Below, one piece after another: positions 7,317-9,762 of a stretch of DNA of 9,762 nucleotides; within the stretch, counting starts at the first letter, position 1; each line of letters opens with the position of its first letter. A program made the translations under genes and the position numbers. Where the stretch lies: NCBI GenBank assembly GCA_015488935.1, contig WFMU01000349.1:1-9762 (forward strand), given 5' to 3'. The notes beneath the pieces were generated by a model. The model saw nothing but the letters and a program-made list of their open reading frames with translations. It searched no databases and was not told the origin of the DNA. The stretch is from Flavobacteriaceae bacterium. GTDB lineage: Bacteria > Bacteroidota > Bacteroidia > Flavobacteriales > Flavobacteriaceae.

Positions 7317-8588
7317 ATGAAAATATATAAGTTTGGAGGAGCATCCATAAAAAATGCAACTGGTGTAAAAAACCTACTGCAAGTACTACAAACAATGTCG
7401 CATACAAATGTTATCTTGGTAGTATCTGCAATGGGAAAAATGACCAATGCTTTTGAAGATGTGGTAAATGCCTATTTATACAATACAAAAATATTAGCTA
7501 CAAAAATTGATATTGTAAGAACATATCATTATACTATTTTAAACGATTTATTTAAAAACGAGTCGCACCAAGTATATACAGAAATAAATCAATTATTTTT
7601 ACTGCTATCTGGATTTTTTATTCAAAATAAAAATAAAGAATATAATTATGTTTACGATCAAATAGTATCCTTAGCTGAACAAATGGCAACAAAAATTATT
7701 AGCGCATACTTATTAGAAAATGGCATAGATAACCATTGGATTGATATACGTGATTATATTAAAACCAATTCGGATTATAGAGAAGCAAAAGTAGATTGGA
7801 CTGCAACAGAAAAAAATATAAAAGCGTTAGAAAACACTAAAAAACTACAAATAACACAAGGTTTTATTGGAAGTGATTCTAATAATAATACAACCACGCT
7901 AGGAAGAGAAGGTTCGGACTATACAGCGGCAATTTTTGCCTACTGCCTAAATGCAAATAGTGTAAGTATTTTTAAAGATGTAGCAGGTGTTTTAAATGCA
8001 GACCCAAATACATTTAAAAATACCGTATTACTATCACAAATATCCTATAGAGAAGCTATAGAAATGGCATTTTACGGAGCTTCTGTAATACATCCTAAAA
8101 CATTACAACCATTACAAAGAAAAGAAATACCACTATATGTAAAATCATTTAATGCACCAAAAGAAAATGGTACAACTGTAGGAAAAGGTGTAGATTTAAA
8201 GCCAAAAGTACCTTGTTATATTGTAAAAAAAGAACAAATATTAATATCTATTGCTACAAGAGATTTTTCTTTTATGATGGAAGATAATATTAGTGAAATA
8301 TTTGACCTATTACACCAATTTAAATTAAACGTAAATTTAATTCAGAATACGGCAATTAGTTTTTCCGTATGTTTGGAGGATAAATACGGCAATTTTAATA
8401 CTTTTTTAAAAGCATTAAAAATAACCTATAAAGGTCTGTACAATACAAAAGCAATCTTACTAACCATAAGACATTTTAATAAAAAAGACATAACACAAAT
8501 AGAAAACAACAACAAGGTATTATTAAAACAAACAAGTAGAGAAACCGTACAGTTTGTATTAGAAAAAAAATTAAATTTAAAACAATAA
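7317..8588 (+). CDS. lysC: Aspartokinase (monofunctional)
   Basis: Phosphorylates aspartate with ATP, the first step toward lysine/diaminopimelate, threonine, methionine and isoleucine. The kinase domain covers about residues 1-300: KFGGAS (5-10), VVSAMGKMTN (35-44), catalytic-region E121 in SLAEQMATKI, TTLGREGSDYTAA (192-204) and KDVAGVLNADP (220-230), then EAIEMAFYGASVIHPKTLQPL (246-266). The C-terminal 120 residues form the regulatory part, with an ACT domain from about 306 (ILISIATRDFSFM) and a shorter second half ending near residue 415, so end-product inhibition is likely though the effector is not evident. At 423 residues with no homoserine dehydrogenase part, it is a monofunctional enzyme. 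It follows the GNAT gene by 14 bases and precedes the acyltransferase gene by three. Confidence 0.95.
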   Translation: MKIYKFGGASIKNATGVKNLLQVLQTMSHTNVILVVSAMGKMTNAFEDVVNAYLYNTKILATKIDIVRTYHYTILNDLFKNESHQVYTEINQLFLLLSGFFIQNKNKEYNYVYDQIVSLAEQMATKIISAYLLENGIDNHWIDIRDYIKTNSDYREAKVDWTATEKNIKALENTKKLQITQGFIGSDSNNNTTTLGREGSDYTAAIFAYCLNANSVSIFKDVAGVLNADPNTFKNTVLLSQISYREAIEMAFYGASVIHPKTLQPLQRKEIPLYVKSFNAPKENGTTVGKGVDLKPKVPCYIVKKEQILISIATRDFSFMMEDNISEIFDLLHQFKLNVNLIQNTAISFSVCLEDKYGNFNTFLKALKITYKGLYNTKAILLTIRHFNKKDITQIENNNKVLLKQTSRETVQFVLEKKLNLKQ

Positions 8589-8591
8589 TTA

Positions 8592-9762
8592 ATGAGTTTA
8601 GTATCCTCAAAAGAAATAGCCAAAGTATTACGTATCGAGAAATATGGATTTCTTGGTACATTTATCGGTTGGCTTTTGATGAAAATATTGCGAATTTCGA
8701 AACTCAATAAAATTTACGATAAACATAAAAACAAAACGGATTTGGATTTTTTAAATGCCATACTAAATGAAGTACAAATTCAGTTTGACATACCTGAAAA
8801 TGATTTAAAAAGAATTCCAAAAGAAGGTGCGTTTATTACCATATCTAACCATCCACTTGGCGGAATAGATGGTATTTTATTACTTAAATTATTACTAGAA
8901 AAAAGACCAGATTATAAAATAATTGCCAATTTTTTATTACATCGCATAGAGCCACTAAAGCCTTATGTAATGCCCGTAAATCCATTTGAAGATAGAAAAG
9001 ATGCTAAATCTAGTATTGCTGGAATTAAGAATGCACTGCTACATCTCCGTGCTGGAAATCCATTAGGAATTTTTCCAGCTGGAGAAGTTTCAACTTATAA
9101 AGATGATAAATTATTGGTAGATAAACCTTGGGAAATGAGTGCAGTAAAACTAATACACAAAGCCAAAGTTCCTGTAATTCCAATTTATTTCCATGCCAAA
9201 AATAGTAAATTGTTTTATCTATTATCTAGATTAAGTGGTACACTAAGAACTGCAAAATTACCTTCCGAATTATTATCGCAAGGACGAAGAGAAATAAAGG
9301 TTAGAATCGGAAATCCAATTTTAGTAGAAGACCAAGCTACCTATAAAAATACCGAAGATTTTTACCAATTTATACGAAAGAAAACCTATATGTTGGCAAA
9401 TTCATTTGAAAATTATTATTCAAAAACAGGACTTAATTTAAAGAAAGTACAACTGCCAAAAAAAATTATTGATGCAATAGATACAAGTAAATTAGTTGCC
9501 GAAGTTAAAGCACTAAAAAATACCAAAAGCAACTTATTAACTAGCAAACACTACGAAGTATATTTAGCAGAAACTTCCAAAATCCCAAACCTACTTCAAG
9601 AAATTGGAAGACTTAGAGAAATTACTTTTAGAGAAGTTGGCGAAGGAACAAATAAAAAAATAGATTTAGATAAATACGATAAATTTTATAAACATTTGTT
9701 TTTATGGAATGCCGAAAAACAACAATTAATTGGTGCATATCGTATGGGATTTGGTGCAGAAA
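8592..9762 (+). CDS. olsF: Bifunctional lysophospholipid-type acyltransferase plus GNAT N-acyltransferase (OlsF-like), 3' end outside the window
   Basis: The open frame starts at ATG 8592 and runs off the window after 390 codons. The N-terminal half is a PlsC-like O-acyltransferase: catalytic NHPLGGID with H87 and D93, which is HX5D rather than the HX4D of PlsC, then FPAGEVST (161-168) as the substrate-phosphate motif and VPVIPIYF (193-200). From about residue 320 a second domain begins, with IGRLREITFREVGEG (338-352), D358-D360, HLFLWN and GAYRMG. This pattern is typical of the OlsB/hemolysin-like N-acyltransferases. The two together match the architecture of OlsF, which makes amino-acid-containing (ornithine, glycine) lipids and has been described in Serratia and Flavobacterium johnsoniae. 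A hydrophobic stretch near residues 20-33 may touch the membrane. The amino acid acceptor cannot be read from the sequence. It follows lysC by three bases. Confidence 0.85.
   Translation, partial: MSLVSSKEIAKVLRIEKYGFLGTFIGWLLMKILRISKLNKIYDKHKNKTDLDFLNAILNEVQIQFDIPENDLKRIPKEGAFITISNHPLGGIDGILLLKLLLEKRPDYKIIANFLLHRIEPLKPYVMPVNPFEDRKDAKSSIAGIKNALLHLRAGNPLGIFPAGEVSTYKDDKLLVDKPWEMSAVKLIHKAKVPVIPIYFHAKNSKLFYLLSRLSGTLRTAKLPSELLSQGRREIKVRIGNPILVEDQATYKNTEDFYQFIRKKTYMLANSFENYYSKTGLNLKKVQLPKKIIDAIDTSKLVAEVKALKNTKSNLLTSKHYEVYLAETSKIPNLLQEIGRLREITFREVGEGTNKKIDLDKYDKFYKHLFLWNAEKQQLIGAYRMGFGAE

Noticed and set aside
8426..8707. Overlapping - strand open frames across the lysC/acyltransferase junction
   Set aside because: Both are antisense to recognised coding sequence on the + strand, and their Phe/Leu/Ile-rich translation is what AT-rich antisense produces.

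Overview
The window looks like a chromosomal housekeeping segment from a member of the Bacteroidota, most likely a marine-type Flavobacteriaceae. This rests on four things: the very AT-rich composition, translation starts without Shine-Dalgarno sequences, TAnnTTTG promoter-like boxes, and protein sequences and gene order (rel-fur-purA; fbp-GNAT-lysC-acyltransferase) that I recall from flavobacteria. The genus cannot be told from the sequence. I see no RNA genes, insertion sequences, phage genes or CRISPR array, and no gene-free stretch longer than 116 bases.

Left block (6-4729, + strand): a bifunctional (p)ppGpp synthetase/hydrolase (rel), a Fur-family metal-dependent repressor, adenylosuccinate synthetase (purA) and a PLP-binding YggS/PLPBP protein. 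fur, purA and yggS are packed tightly (21 and 0 bases apart) and probably form one transcript. rel precedes them by 116 bases, a gap that holds possible promoters. The block joins stringent control, metal control and the first committed step of AMP synthesis, an enzyme known to be inhibited by (p)ppGpp in other bacteria.

Middle (4759-5781, - strand): class I fructose-1,6-bisphosphatase (fbp), convergent with yggS and divergent from the genes to its right. The 61-base divergent spacer carries a TAAATTTG box facing right, embedded in a 7+7 inverted repeat.

Right block (5843-9762, + strand): a protein made of two fused, partly degenerate GNAT acetyltransferase domains, an intact single-domain GNAT of the same type (resembling spermidine/spermine N1-acetyltransferase), aspartokinase (lysC), and the first 390 residues of a bifunctional acyltransferase resembling OlsF of ornithine/glycine lipid synthesis, cut by the window edge. 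Gaps are 5, 14 and 3 bases, so this is probably one operon. This block uses ATA for isoleucine far more than purA and yggS do.

Most of the window is ordinary core metabolism. The least ordinary item is the three-domain GNAT array, in which the two fused domains have lost different active-site elements while the neighbouring single copy keeps them. I do not see a convincing new defence or mobile system here.
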